DNA of 64,000 nt from Sipunculus nudus (taxonomy: Eukaryota; Annelida; Sipuncula; Golfingiida; Sipunculidae), in NCBI GenBank assembly GCA_026874595.1, contig CM049306.1:51682519-51746518 (forward strand), read 5' to 3'. The position numbers and the translations under genes are program-made. Shown piece by piece: positions 36,101 through 45,908 of this stretch. Position 1 is the first letter of the stretch, and each line of letters starts with the position of its first letter. The notes under the pieces were generated by a model that did no database searches, had not been told where the DNA came from, and saw only the letters and a list, made by a program, of their open reading frames with translations.

Positions 36101-37691
36101 ACCGTTTCAAAGTGAGGAAGAAAGTGTCTTCCAAAGGTTAATAAACGCTGTGCTGATAAGTGTATCAACCCCCTACATTCTAATTAAAATCTTGTTCCCA
36201 TCTGTGCGTGGTGCACGGTTGCTGGAACAGGCAAATGGCGACCAGCTCTGCTTGGTCACGCGAGCCCCCCCGGACAGGTACATGACAAAACTCCTCCATT
36301 CAAACTCACGCAAACGGTTTATTTTATCACGCCATTGTAGAGACTTAATATTTGTTCGTGTTTTAGTGTGAAATCTGTTGATATGCCATCATCACAATCC
36401 ATTTACCAACAAAGTTTTATATGTATATGCACATTTTTAAGTGACAGGCGATGTCTCAATTGACAGACTTTATTAGTGTCAATAATTACCACTGATGTAA
36501 TAGGTAAGCCTATTATGGAACTTTAAGAAACAATCGTTTGCTATCTCTCTCAAATGGAGAAAAAAAGATTTCTGTTCAGGTATGTGAAATTGTCCACGCT
36601 GACAGTCACTCTGAAAATAAATGCCTGTACAAGATCACCACATGCTCTACCGTTCGGACTGACCATTGCGTTAGGCTACCATGGTTGCACAGGCACTTGT
36701 TTCCAGCACTAAAATGTCTTAGAAACCATAAACACATTGAGTATGGGCGATATACCAGTTATAAAAGAACTTTATATATCGCCCATACTAAATTTACTTT
36801 TATATACTGTGCGTGGTTGTGTACTATCATGTAAACTTTCACATTTTGAATGAGAAACATTAGTAAAAGAAATATTTACAATACAAGAAAAAATACGAAG
36901 ACAAATGTAGTTAATGTTGCTGATATAATTGTTAGTTTAACTGGATCATGTACAACTGGGTCTAATCATGTATATGATTATTGAATTCAGTTATATTTAA
37001 TGCAAGTCTCAAAATGAAGTTTAAAATGACTGAAAAATAAACTGAATAGAGTATAAAATTAATAATAAAAAATGTGACAAAATTTAGTTTATTAAAACGT
37101 AATTAAAATTTAAAAAAAATGCGATTTTAACCCAAAATTGTTTATTACTGTGCAGGGTTTGATTAAAATCGATTCTGAATCAATAATCAGATCAGGTTGG
37201 CTCACCGATAATTGTTTTTTATTTATGTGTCCGATTCCTAACACTATGACCCCCCCCCCCCCCCCCCCATCGCATGTAGGACAGCCTTTATTTCAGTTTT
37301 TTACTATTTCAAGTGTGTGAGGTATTCTATAGTCGTGCAAAATTGATTGCAATCACACCTGTTTTTGATAATTAATGGGTATCTATCAATATCGACGATC
37401 ATAGCATCATACAGGTCACCTGTTTAGCAGAAAATTATGAATAACTTAAATTCAGATTCAGGCTTGAGGCACAGGATTGAAGAATTTGGGCGATAATAGA
37501 AGCTACTTGCGTACCATACGATCTCGTTCCAATGCAAAGACTGTCACGGTCTTATCGAAGGAACCAGACGCAAGTTTTCTTCCATCGCAGTTCCACGCCA
37601 CCGAATGAACTTTTCCCTGGTGAGCCTGGTATGACTTGATTCTGCTGTTGCTCTGGAAATGTTTTTGTGTTTCTTGCAAGTAGGTTGCCAT
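23992..37691 (-). CDS. THOC3: THO complex subunit 3 (gene span, complete)
   Basis: Six minus-strand exons (37515-37691, 33399-33555, 31118-31322, 29978-30139, 29564-29664, 23992-24146) join in phase to 957 nt, 318 residues plus stop; human THOC3 is a little longer at its N-terminus. Seven WD40 blades can be followed: GKVHSVAWNCDGRKLASGSF, GHGDSVDQLCWHPTNPDLFA, NINICWAPDGSTIAVGNKDD, KFEVNEISWNNAGNLFYLTS, ANCICIEFDPTGQYFATGSA, VRTLSFSHDGKLLASASEDL and SPTFTVAWHPRKYLLAFACD. The C-terminus GTVKLFGLPTDS matches the vertebrate GTVKLFGLPNDS. By family knowledge it is a subunit of the nuclear THO/TREX complex that couples transcription and splicing to mRNA export. It is convergent with the RPTP gene. 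Confidence 0.95.
24481..28117 (-). mobile_element. GCTCAGCTGA-ended dispersed repeat complex with internal duplications
   Basis: GACAAGGGACC(T/C)ATGGGTCACG..GCTCAGCTGA occurs at 24481-24514 and again at 24869-24900. The other end, GTCAGCTGAGCTAAAAATGG at 28101-28120, is its inverse over 10 bp. A GACGGACG-rich patch (28020-28070) precedes that end. Inside, about 26750-27250 is repeated with an offset near 700 bp at 27410-27960 (shared TATGTTTTGGCCCAT and GATATTAGGCAG). No protein frame is found. Two related copies in the other orientation lie at 57821-59030. Confidence 0.6.
25866..26003 (+). repeat. 69-bp direct tandem duplication
   Basis: AAACTGAAACTATAAGTTAA and the following sequence up to ATTATATATACAGAGT occurs twice, offset 69 bp, with only a few mismatches, so it is recent. 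It lies in a THOC3 intron. Confidence 0.88.
28892..28990 (-). mobile_element. hAT-like element terminus (fragment)
   Basis: On the minus strand it starts CAGGGTTGTTAATTTCCCGG followed by repeated TTTCCC/GGGAAA words. A CAGGGTTG start is common in hAT elements. The other end was not found. Confidence 0.35.
29564..29664 (-). CDS. THOC3: THOC3 exon 5
   Basis: 101 nt, minus-strand acceptor ggtaatttcag, donor gtaggt. It encodes LDWPVRTLSFSHDGKLLASA then SEDLLIDIGEVETG, blade six. It enters with one base completing Arg and leaves with one base of the Gly codon. Confidence 0.95.
29978..30139 (-). CDS. THOC3: THOC3 exon 4
   Basis: 162 nt, minus-strand acceptor ctttgcttgtag, donor gttagt. It encodes YPELKLQYIVNAHPANCICI, then EFDPTGQYFATGSADALVSL and WDVEELVCVRTFA, blade five. 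The residues are near-identical to vertebrate THOC3 here. Confidence 0.95.
30140..31117. other. THOC3: THOC3 intron, nothing recognised
   Basis: It contains a short GACAGACAGA-type patch near 30570-30610. The open frame at 30787-31047 (+) has no recognisable similarity and is AT-rich. Confidence 0.5.
31118..31322 (-). CDS. THOC3: THOC3 exon 3
   Basis: 205 nt, minus-strand acceptor ttaatatacag, donor gtaaat. It encodes ENINICWAPDGSTIAVGNKD, then DLVTFINVRSYKTKTEEQFK, FEVNEISWNNAGNLFYLTSG and QGSIHIL, blades three and four. Both intron phases agree with the neighbouring exons. Confidence 0.95.
31898..32107 (-). mobile_element. tRNA-derived SINE, about 210 bp
   Basis: Read on the minus strand it begins GGGGCCTGGACAGCTGAGCG (A-box-like), then CCCGGGTTCAATCCCAGGTG (B-box, GGTTCAATCCC) and ends in an A-rich tail (TTTTTTATTATTTTTTTTGT on the + strand at about 31898-31921). 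A tRNA-like head with Pol III boxes plus an A-rich 3' end is the SINE pattern. It lies in a THOC3 intron in the same orientation as the gene. Confidence 0.7.
32226..32247 (+). repeat. Poly-G run
   Basis: A homopolymer of about 21 G after TTTT; the length may be unreliable in assembly. Confidence 0.8.
32685..33115 (+). mobile_element. Tandem dimer of a tRNA-like SINE-type unit
   Basis: GGGTGACATAAAAGC(G/A)GACCGAACTG occurs at about 32689 and 32968 (offset 279 bp). Each unit continues with a Pol III B-box-like motif, GGTTTGAATCC at 32773 and GGGTTCGAATCCC near 33058, and then (G/A)ATCGGCCCA...TTTTCCCCTGAACAA. The open frames on both strands at 32618-32895 are translations of the unit. Confidence 0.6.
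33399..33555 (-). CDS. THOC3: THOC3 exon 2
   Basis: 157 nt, minus-strand acceptor gatttctcgcag, donor gtaaac. It encodes SKDHVFRGHGDSVDQLCWHP, then TNPDLFATAACDKTVRIWDS and RHSKSIASVTTKG. FRGHGDSVDQLCWHP is a THOC3 hallmark (blade two). Confidence 0.96.
33556..37514. other. THOC3: First THOC3 intron, mostly unidentified
   Basis: It holds a C run at 37250-37268 and the inverted repeat at 36740-36789 (own entry). Several frames of 80-113 codons (for example 34152-34493) show no recognisable domain and no splice-site support. Confidence 0.5.
36740..36789. repeat. Perfect 15-bp inverted repeat
   Basis: AGTATGGGCGATATA at 36740-36754 and its exact complement TATATCGCCCATACT at 36775-36789 enclose a 20-nt loop. 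No terminal duplication is seen, so its origin is unclear. Confidence 0.85.
37515..37691 (-). CDS. THOC3: THOC3 exon 1 with start codon
   Basis: ATG at 37689-37691 (minus), 59 codons, donor gtacgc. It encodes MATYLQETQKHFQSNSRIKS, then YQAHQGKVHSVAWNCDGRKL and ASGSFDKTVTVFALERDRM. The conserved part starts at HQGKVHSVAW; this Met is chosen because it gives a compact N-terminus and no upstream extension is recognised. Confidence 0.93.
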
Positions 37692-40210
37692 CTTTGTAAG
37701 TATTCCAAATGGACATTCAGTGGTGTTTTAGTTCCGAAGTAGCCGACTGAGTGCGCTGAATGACAGAAATGTCAAGTTGGATAAGAGTGACATCGTCGCT
37801 TCGTCGGTGATATAAGATTATAAACCTCCACCTTTACATTTTAACTTTAATTTTAAACGGTTGTAAGCAGACCCGGAAAGTGTTTTTAAAGGAAAAATAA
37901 TTAATCTGACGTTTATTATCAGTTTATCTAACAAAAAACATTTAATACAAAAAATATTAATTAATATCAAATTTATTTTAGAAAATATCCTTAATTTGCT
38001 GTAATGCCCCGAATTCCTGAAAATCTTGAATGGACTACAACAAAAGTTCAATTTAATTTTAAGTGTTCATTGATGCGTTTTCCGTGTGGCTCGTATAAAA
38101 TATATTTTATACTGGCCCCGTTATATAGATTAGGCAGAATTCAGTAATACGTTGTAGCAATTTACAATTTACTGGATATTTAATATGCTAAATGTAATTA
38201 TATTTACTGATTTACGAAGATAATTTTATTTAGCCATGCACATGTGATTATCCAGCATCAAGAGCAAATAGCCCGTTAATATTACCTAAAGGCTGATATT
38301 AAAAATAAAACTAAATTGTTGTAAATGTTGTAAAAAAAATAATAATAAAATAAAGAAATCGTTAACAATTTTTCAAATCTTCGATTAGAACTTTAACAAG
38401 TATTATTGCAACCTTGTCTTTCCCGTGTTTTTCCTTTTTTGTGTCAACTCTAAGGAGAGTTCAAAGGCAAATATCAAACTTCATGACATTATCTCAAAAC
38501 TTTCCTGCTTTTCCTCTACCATGTTTCTTTCATGTTTTAAAAAGAAATTTAATTTTTTTATTGAATCAAAATTTAAAAATTAAATTTTAAATGAGGAAGA
38601 AATATGATACCGGGAAAAACAAATCAAATTGTTTGCTTTTACTGGTTGCATAAAATCGTGTATCATTTAAAAAATTAAATTTTCAAATATGTTAAAATTT
38701 TATATATGTAAAGGAATGATAATTTCATAAAAACACACACATTTGGAAAGAGCTCTGTACCTGGTTAACATTATATATACGTTATGGGGTCTTATATGCA
38801 TGCATTTGAAAGTGTTTGACTTGATTTTAAATTTAGAGGTGTTTGCCAGCGATGCTACCTCAAGCCTATATATATATATGCACCATACCATTATAGCATA
38901 CACAAACGCAGGGAATGTGGTCGGTTTATAATCATGCCTGCAAATTCTAGTCAGCTTTGTAATATACTGATTGCGTACTTTAGGTCTTTTGCAGCCAGGT
39001 GCCGGTTTTCCAGAAGTTTCCAGATCTACAGATTTGGCAAGCTCTAGAAAATCACAGAAAGCCATGTATCACAATTCCAGGATTTTCTAGGAATCCCGGG
39101 AGGTCTGTGCGTTCTATAATGGAACCTTCGCTTCGCCTTCCTATCAACACGTGTACATTTTTTACTTGAAATAATTGGGTAGGCCTACTCTGAATTCTTG
39201 AACTGTGTTGCATAATTAATGTCTTTAATTAGTCCTTATACCAAATTAGACGGGTTTCGGACCAGTCATAGCCGGCTTAACGAAACTGATGGTGGGAAAG
39301 GAATCTAGAGCCAAATTATTCATCTTTCACACAGACGGTAATCCCAAGTGATCAAATCAGGGACAAAATTATAGTGTGTTAATTAGGCCCCTTTTCCCAT
39401 GAACAAGGACAACATGGTGGTCAAAGGGAAAAAGAGTTCAGTGATCATAGAAAATTTAGGTCTACATGATTTACATTGGTAAGAAAGAAATTTCGCACAA
39501 GAGAAAAGTTAATTTCACTTAGAGAGGTAAATACGATTTACACGGGTAAAAAATGGCGCGCATGAAAATGTTCATTTCACCACTCGCGTTTTCTGCGTAT
39601 AGATAGAAAAGGCGCTCATAATTTACTAGTACAGTAGTGTGATTTTTTTAGCGCGGAAACGTGGAAAAGGGGCCTTATATATAAAGTCATCATTACCATG
39701 TAAAAAGGGAGTACTATCGCTATCCGTGGACATTCTCAACAAAGAAAACTGGCGTAGTTATCTTAACCCAGAAGATCTAGGCCTATCTGTATGGATGTCA
39801 AGAATAGATCTTCTGCCTACAGTCATGCGCACTGCACTTTTTACCCCGAAATTCTATTTCGTCTCAGCATTGTAAATTTTAATCATTAAGTAATTTATAG
39901 AGCATGTATCGACAACATACATTCCAAATATAACCATCATAAAGTGTTTGCCGGTTAAACATATTTATATATTGCCAAACCTGTGAATCTATTTTGCGGT
40001 GTAATATCCATGATGCGACATGCATTGTAAATATAAACATACTTTTAAAAGCACGTGCTTTTTTGGTGGTATAAAGTGATACACCTGTTTCTAGAATAAT
40101 GAATATGGAAAGTGATCATTCAGTGATATTTTTTATGGCCAGTTCAACATTATGCAACAAGATCACTTGACTGAAATGAAGGGAGGGGGGGATTATCCAG
40201 TATCATGCCA
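37692..40210. other. THOC3 upstream region, no gene recognised
   Basis: This must hold the THOC3 promoter, but no TATA box or CpG island stands out; the first 120 bp upstream of the ATG carry several CG dinucleotides. Further upstream is AT-rich DNA. The minus frame at 38700-39065 is considered under rejected items. Confidence 0.5.
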
Positions 40211-40420
40211 CTAAAACGTGAGGGCAAAGAGATCGAGGCTCACATGTGGTTCACAGTGGTGACAATGCAACTGGTTTGGAATTTTTAGGTCAAATCCATT
40301 ATAATCTACAGGATCAATGTATATATCACAATAGAGCTTGACCCCACAAGGGAGACAACCAGACCGTGTGCATGAACAGGCGCGGCGCAGGGGCACAAAA
40401 CTTTCCCCAATGATCTTGCC
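40211..40420 (-). CDS. Possible orphan terminal exon, Cys-rich
   Basis: On the minus strand an excellent acceptor (aaccaacctccacgcag) is followed by exactly 70 codons ending in TAG: GKIIGESFVPLRRACSCTRS, GCLPCGVKLYCDIYIDPVDY, NGFDLKIPNQLHCHHCEPHV and SLDLFALTF. The CxCx4Cx2C...LYC and HCHHC arrangement suggests a metal-binding or disulphide module, but I recognise no family. Upstream exons would lie beyond 40420 and were not found, so it may be a chance frame or a relic. Confidence 0.25.
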   Translation of the reverse strand, partial: GKIIGESFVPLRRACSCTRSGCLPCGVKLYCDIYIDPVDYNGFDLKIPNQLHCHHCEPHVSLDLFALTF

Positions 40421-42747
40421 CTGCGTGGAGGTTGGTTTAGTTAGTGATAGTTTTATCTTGCAGGTGGCGGTAGTACATATTTTTTGGTGTTACCAAAAGT
40501 CAGGTCTGTGTTCAATATCATGGTGTGCTGCGCATGCTTCGCAGAATTTCTGGCAGTAATGCCCCTTGCACACAATTTAAAGATCACACATCCCGTTTAC
40601 AGCATATATGCCTTGATTTTCGAGTATGTGTAAACTCTAGAGTGTTTTAAAAACTATAATTTAGCTAAGAACATTTTTCTTTTGAGTTATTCAAGCTACA
40701 GCCTTGAACGGAGACTGAATGTTCGGACTAGGGATTTTCTTGTTACTATAAACATTTTTTTCCTTCTGACGAATATCTATTGGGTTATTAACAATCAGTT
40801 ATTCACAATATTAAGTATATAATTTTTATGAACATGTATTCAGGAAGCTTTATCATTAAATGTAGCGCCCTCTGTGTCAATAATGCCCGAAGTGCTATAC
40901 TGTCCTGATCTGGTCATATGGCTACCATGCTACTGTCTAGAACTGGCTACCCACACAGAAGACCATACAGGGAGATTCCTAATTTAATCTACTTAATGAA
41001 TTTATGGGCCCAGTGGAGCAAAAAAAAAAAAAAAAACATTAGCATCCCTATTAATCATCTAATTACTATCAGGATCTATTAGTTAATATTGCCCGCAATA
41101 ATCATAATATATGCATGCACATCTTTTTTTTTATTTAAAATTTGTAAATTCATGGTTAAACCAGAAAAATCTAGCTCAGCAAAATTTTTTTTTAAATAGA
41201 CATACCGTTCACTGTCAACTGTTGTTTTACAATATACGTTTCGACTTTCTGAAATGACTAAAATTCTGAAAGTGGAAAAATATTTGATAAAAAAATTGAA
41301 TCTAACTTTAAAACCTAAACTTTGACATTTTGATAAACAGTTGAAAGGGATTTAGATCACTTTAGAAATAGCTGATATATATATATACGTATTAAATAAA
41401 TTAACAAAATTATTATTTCACTGTAATATTAAAAAACATGGGAATAGAGTTTGGTATATTCCATAGATATTTTCATCAGACCAATATTGAACGCCCATGC
41501 GTGCATGCACTAAATTTGTACATGACTATATTTTCTTATTTTAAAGTTTATATTAAAACTTAGGAGGAAAACCCAGGAAAATTATTAAAGTTGATTCATC
41601 ACATACAGGACACATCTTAAAATATCCGTTGGACGTGTGATAAGTAAATAAATATGTAAATTAGGGTTCTACTTCCACGAAATAAGGAACTCTCTATGTT
41701 ATATCGATGTTATCCCCAGAGAAGATTTTAGCGGATTTGGGATATATATATATCATTCTACAGAAGCTGGCGCTTCGAAAGACATCGAAATCAGCTTTTA
41801 ACAATTGTTTTTTTTTATGTCCCACCCTCCCATGACCCGGCTATACAGGGCATTTATAAGGTTTGGTATATGGCATCTATATAAAAAATGACATCTGTAG
41901 TAACAGCAGAAGTCATTTGTCATTTGACATGTTTACCCGGTACTGAAAAGTGCCCAGGTCATGTATGTATTAACGTTCTTAATAATAAATTAAAAAGTTG
42001 CAATTGGTTTAATGCCTTTGAAATTTTTCTTTTTTGTGTGTGTGTGTTGGGGGGGGGGGGGGGGTAGTCATGGAACTGGTCACATGTACAGTCTTGGACG
42101 ACTGCAGTGTATAACCTCTCCGTGAGGAGTATCTTGAGTGGGTATATAGCACAGTGCAGGAAGGGCGTGCGAAGGATTTTAGCATGGGGGGGGGGGGGGC
42201 ACACGACCGCAATTAGTCTGAGCATTGTAGACCCACAACGTTTCCACAGCTCGGGGAAGGGCCCCCCCCCCTTCAGCCGAGACAGTCGACAGTCGCGCTA
42301 TAAACTATATACCCACCTCCCCCATTGGTTTCTGGATCCACCATAGATGACATTATTTATATTATGAAAGTGTGTGTATATATATGTGTGACTGGCAAGA
42401 TTGGTAGACCCCCCCCCTTTGCAACAGGAAACCGCCCCTTTAATAGTTATTACTATATGAATCAATTTTACCTATAATCCAGGTAAAACTTACCATCCCT
42501 GAGATTGTTTGAAGAAGTCTGTATATTTTTGGAGATCCTATTCTTCTCTATTTGTACATATACTAGTAATATACAGGCTGTAGACAGGCGCAGGAAACTA
42601 GGTAAGCTACTTGTAACCACAGTCGCTCAAATGCCTATTTGTGGTTGTGTTTTTTTCCGAGTAATGGACGATACTGCACTATATATAGAGTATAGTAGTT
42701 CCTTACCCTAGTACGGAGATATAGCATGATTCCCTATAGAGGCGTTA
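40421..42747. other. Gene-free AT-rich DNA with short repeats
   Basis: Poly-A at about 41020-41037, a G run at about 42049-42064, and a partial copy of the 12390-12833 MITE right end at about 42088-42132 (ACTGCAGTGTATAACC, GTGAGGAG). C and G runs near 42185 and 42260 flank it. No gene is seen. Confidence 0.5.
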
Positions 42748-43082
42748 GGCCAAAATAAAAAAAAGTATGGTTCTCAGGCACTTTTTTTCAGAAAACAATG
42801 CGGGCGGGCGGTTTTTTATTTTTATTTTTTTTTATGTTTCGATAAAAATGTCAAATGATCAGGGAAAAGCATGATAATAACAGATTTATTTTGCTAAACA
42901 AGCTAAAGCACTACATATAACAAAGGGAATTGTATGATTCTGTCTACTTGAAAGAAATATCCGAGCGGCTGCAGCTCAAAATCGGTAAGTTTTTGTTGAA
43001 AATCGAAATAAAAATTTTTGACGCGGGGGGTTAAAATTGATGCGGGCGGTGCCTGAGAACCATACCTTTAATTTTTTTGGCC
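42748..43082. mobile_element. Harbinger-type MITE, copy 1
   Basis: Terminal inverted repeats GGCCAAAATAAA...TATGGTTCTCAGGCAC and GTGCCTGAGAACCATACC...TTTTTTTGGCC, with TTA duplicated outside (42745-42747 and 43083-43085). A TTA/TAA 3-bp duplication is the PIF/Harbinger signature. 335 bp, non-coding. Confidence 0.88.
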
Positions 43083-43149
43083 TTATATGCACAGTTTCTT
43101 CCCATTCCCCCCTGAAATAGGGATTCGAACGACTGTGTTGTAACCAATT

Positions 43150-43340
43150 GTTTGCCCAACCTGTTAGAAATAAAGGTTTTTCTAAAGGTTTTAAAAGGGT
43201 TTTTAAGCTGACCCTATAGAAAAACCTTTTAAGGGTTTTATAGAAAACCCAAAGCTGAGGATTTTCTGGAAAACCCTCTGTGATGCATAAAAACCTTTTA
43301 AAAACCTTTCTTTGAATACCAGAAAACCGTCATAATAAGG
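43150..43340. repeat. AAAACCTTTT-word low-complexity palindromic region
   Basis: Many AGGTTTT and AAAACCTT words in both orientations can pair with each other. No terminal repeats or target duplication were recognised. Confidence 0.5.
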
Positions 43341-43540
43341 TTTTCTGTGCAAATAAGAACCTTTGTATTACCATACAATAATCTTTTTCGATGGCCAAAA
43401 AAATCTCTTCTTATGCAAATGGCCATTTATTTTGCACTCTCTCGTCACTCGATGGAAAATATGAACAAGGAATTCAAAAATGGTCATAATACACAGTTTA
43501 TTAGAACAAAACGGTACAAAGAAATACTGTGACACATTAC

Positions 43541-43598
<58 letters not shown>

Positions 43599-43602
43599 AT
43601 AA
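43541..43602. repeat. (TA)n microsatellite
   Basis: Almost pure AT dinucleotides; the YIYIYI open frames on both strands here are translations of it. Confidence 0.92.
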
Positions 43603-44114
43603 TCCAAAGCAAATCATCAAAAAATTCTTCATTATCAGTCTGCAGCCTGTTTTTATGCTGTTCTGCATTGTGTTGTGCATGAGAATTGTTTCGAATTGCG
43701 AAGCAACAGTTTCTACTGTTTTTTGCCTTTGCAAAGAGTTAGGCCTACTTCGCTTCAGGAATGACAGTCACTGACAATTGGTGATGTGTCTATTCGATCA
43801 TATTATTAACATTTATTAAAAATCAGTGATGTTTGAGTAGAAAGGATATATTTTATTCAACTCTCTGGAGATAATATGTTGACGCTCTGAATGAGACTTT
43901 TAGCAGGGCCTCCGAGAGAAATTTTTCCGATTTGGTACAAAAGGTTCCCGGCCCCCTCCTTTTTCTTCGTGATAATAAGTGTTACGGATGTAATTAACTT
44001 TCTATATTTGGTTTAAATCCAAGGCTATCTACTTGTTAAAACGGTATACTAAATAACGGCTGTAACAGAGGGATGCATAGTTTTCTCCATTTAATGATAC
44101 GTAGGGGCCTATAT

Positions 44115-44118
<4 letters not shown>

Positions 44119-44187
<69 letters not shown>
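44119..44187. repeat. (TA)n microsatellite
   Basis: About 69 bp of uninterrupted AT dinucleotides. Confidence 0.92.
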
Positions 44188-44188
<1 letters not shown>

Positions 44189-44830
44189 TTTATCCACCAT
44201 GCTAAACTGAAAAAAAATTCATGTGGAGGTCTCAGAAGGTACCCCTATATATAGCCTCAAGGAAAGCAAACTACAAGATGTTACTCTCACTACAGGTTGT
44301 GCCTTTCATCATATATATATAGTATCGACAACAATACTATCACAATAACGACAAAACCAATTGAAACTAAATTGTAAGAATAAAAAATATTTACAGGAAC
44401 ATAATTAGTGGTCAAAATAGTTAAGATGCAGAGGCGAGGGCAGATGCGTCGGATTGTTACATACTTTGACAGGCGTTAGATCAGCAGTGGGTCCGGTTTC
44501 CCTTTTTAGCCGCCACAACGTGTTTTGAGGGCTTCAAACTTTTTTTTGGCCTGGACTTTTATCTTTATAAAATACTGGATCCGCCCCTGTATATTCCGTT
44601 TTTGTAGTTGTGTACATGAATTCGGTATATAAATGGTTGAGGTATTTGCAGGTGCCTCCAGACAGGGTTTAATATAGACAATTTTTTATATGAATTATTT
44701 TTTCATGGTATATCCTTGAACTAAACACTGATACCTCACCGAGACGAAAATTAACATAATCAAATATGGAATAGTTATTCAGTGTGAAAGCCTTAAATAT
44801 TAAGCCCTTACCTAGCGTGAGATTTGTTTC

Positions 44831-44852
44831 GGGGGGGGGGGGGGGGGGGGGG
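44831..44852 (+). repeat. Poly-G run
   Basis: About 22 G; it makes the Gly run in the local open frame at 44784-44966, which is not a gene. Confidence 0.8.
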
Positions 44853-45112
44853 ATTGCGCCTGTCTTTCGTCGGAGAAGGAAAAGTACCTTTTGTCACCCT
44901 CAATTTTTTTATAAATACACTCATTATTTTTTATCATTTCGATTGAAAAGTAAGTCCGTCTTCTAGCTACAGTTTATAATTGACATTATCCCCAATACTT
45001 TATTGATAATACATCATGCATTGGGAAAATATTGAGAAAATAATATGGTACTTGTAAGTTACCTCATTCATACCTGCCCTACATGTTAGTTTACATAATA
45101 ATAAAACCTGGT

Positions 45113-45159
<47 letters not shown>

Positions 45160-45178
45160 ACTCTTTCTCTCTCTCTCG
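45113..45178 (+). repeat. Poly-C plus (CT)n tract
   Basis: About 11 C followed by a CT dinucleotide run of some 55 bp with two interruptions. Confidence 0.9.
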
Positions 45179-45848
45179 TTTTTAGACAAAAATCCTATTC
45201 ACAATGTCATTCAATAACAAAAAAGTTTATTTATGACTCGGTTTCCACGAATAAAAAACACCAGCCAAAATGACTAATCAGTATGAGTGGTGATTGATGA
45301 TATAAAAATTAAAAAAGTTATGAGACATAGATAATTGAAAAAAAAACATGGTTAAAATAATATACTAAAGTGATGAAAGAATTTTATGCTTTGGATTGGT
45401 GACACATTTGCAGGTTGTTCGATCCTGTCAATTAAGCCCTCTATCAATTAAGGATTTAAATCCATTTTAAAAGTTAAAAGAATTGGTTATATGAGGGTTC
45501 TGGGGGAGCTGAAAGGTTTTCTTTTTCTCTAAGACTATCTTCAAATAGTCCAAGCCAATCCAAAAGAGGTATATACGCTCCTCGAGCAGCTACAGGTTTA
45601 GAAAGCTACAGCATCCACAGCCTCAAAGCCAGAAGCAACCCACATTCCCTCTACCGACCCCAGCAGCGGAGACCCAGCCATGCCATTCGAGAGGCGAACT
45701 CGATCTTGTGAACGACACTGTTTCGAGACCCATAGCCCTTGTACTTGCAGTTTCGACCATTTGGACCGTATTAACCGGGTTTCCCAGTTATGCAAGTTTT
45801 AGCAAGTTTTTTCATCATCGGCAAAATCTTTAAATAGTGTAACAGCTC

Positions 45849-45849
45849 A

Positions 45850-45907
<58 letters not shown>
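45849..45907 (+). repeat. (TA)n-(TG)n compound microsatellite
   Basis: AT dinucleotides pass directly into GT dinucleotides, a common animal compound microsatellite. Confidence 0.9.

Positions 45908-45908
<1 letters not shown>

Noticed and set aside
38700-39065. Minus frame starting MAFCDFLELAKSVDLETSGK, with a donor-like gtacgc after CKRPK
   Set aside because: It looks like a possible first exon, but no partner exon was found between it and THOC3, THOC3 has its own start, and no family is recognised.
43100-43170. tRNA-like stretch with GGATTCGAACGA on the + strand (minus B-box GTTCGAATCCC)
   Set aside because: A cloverleaf could not be drawn and no A-rich tail or repeat partner was found; perhaps a SINE relic, but not supportable.
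43529-43774. Frames containing long Tyr-Ile runs on both strands
   Set aside because: Produced by the (TA)n microsatellite.
45598-45795. Minus frame MHNWETRLIRSKWSKLQVQG...
   Set aside because: 65 codons with no recognised family and no splice context; chance cannot be excluded.
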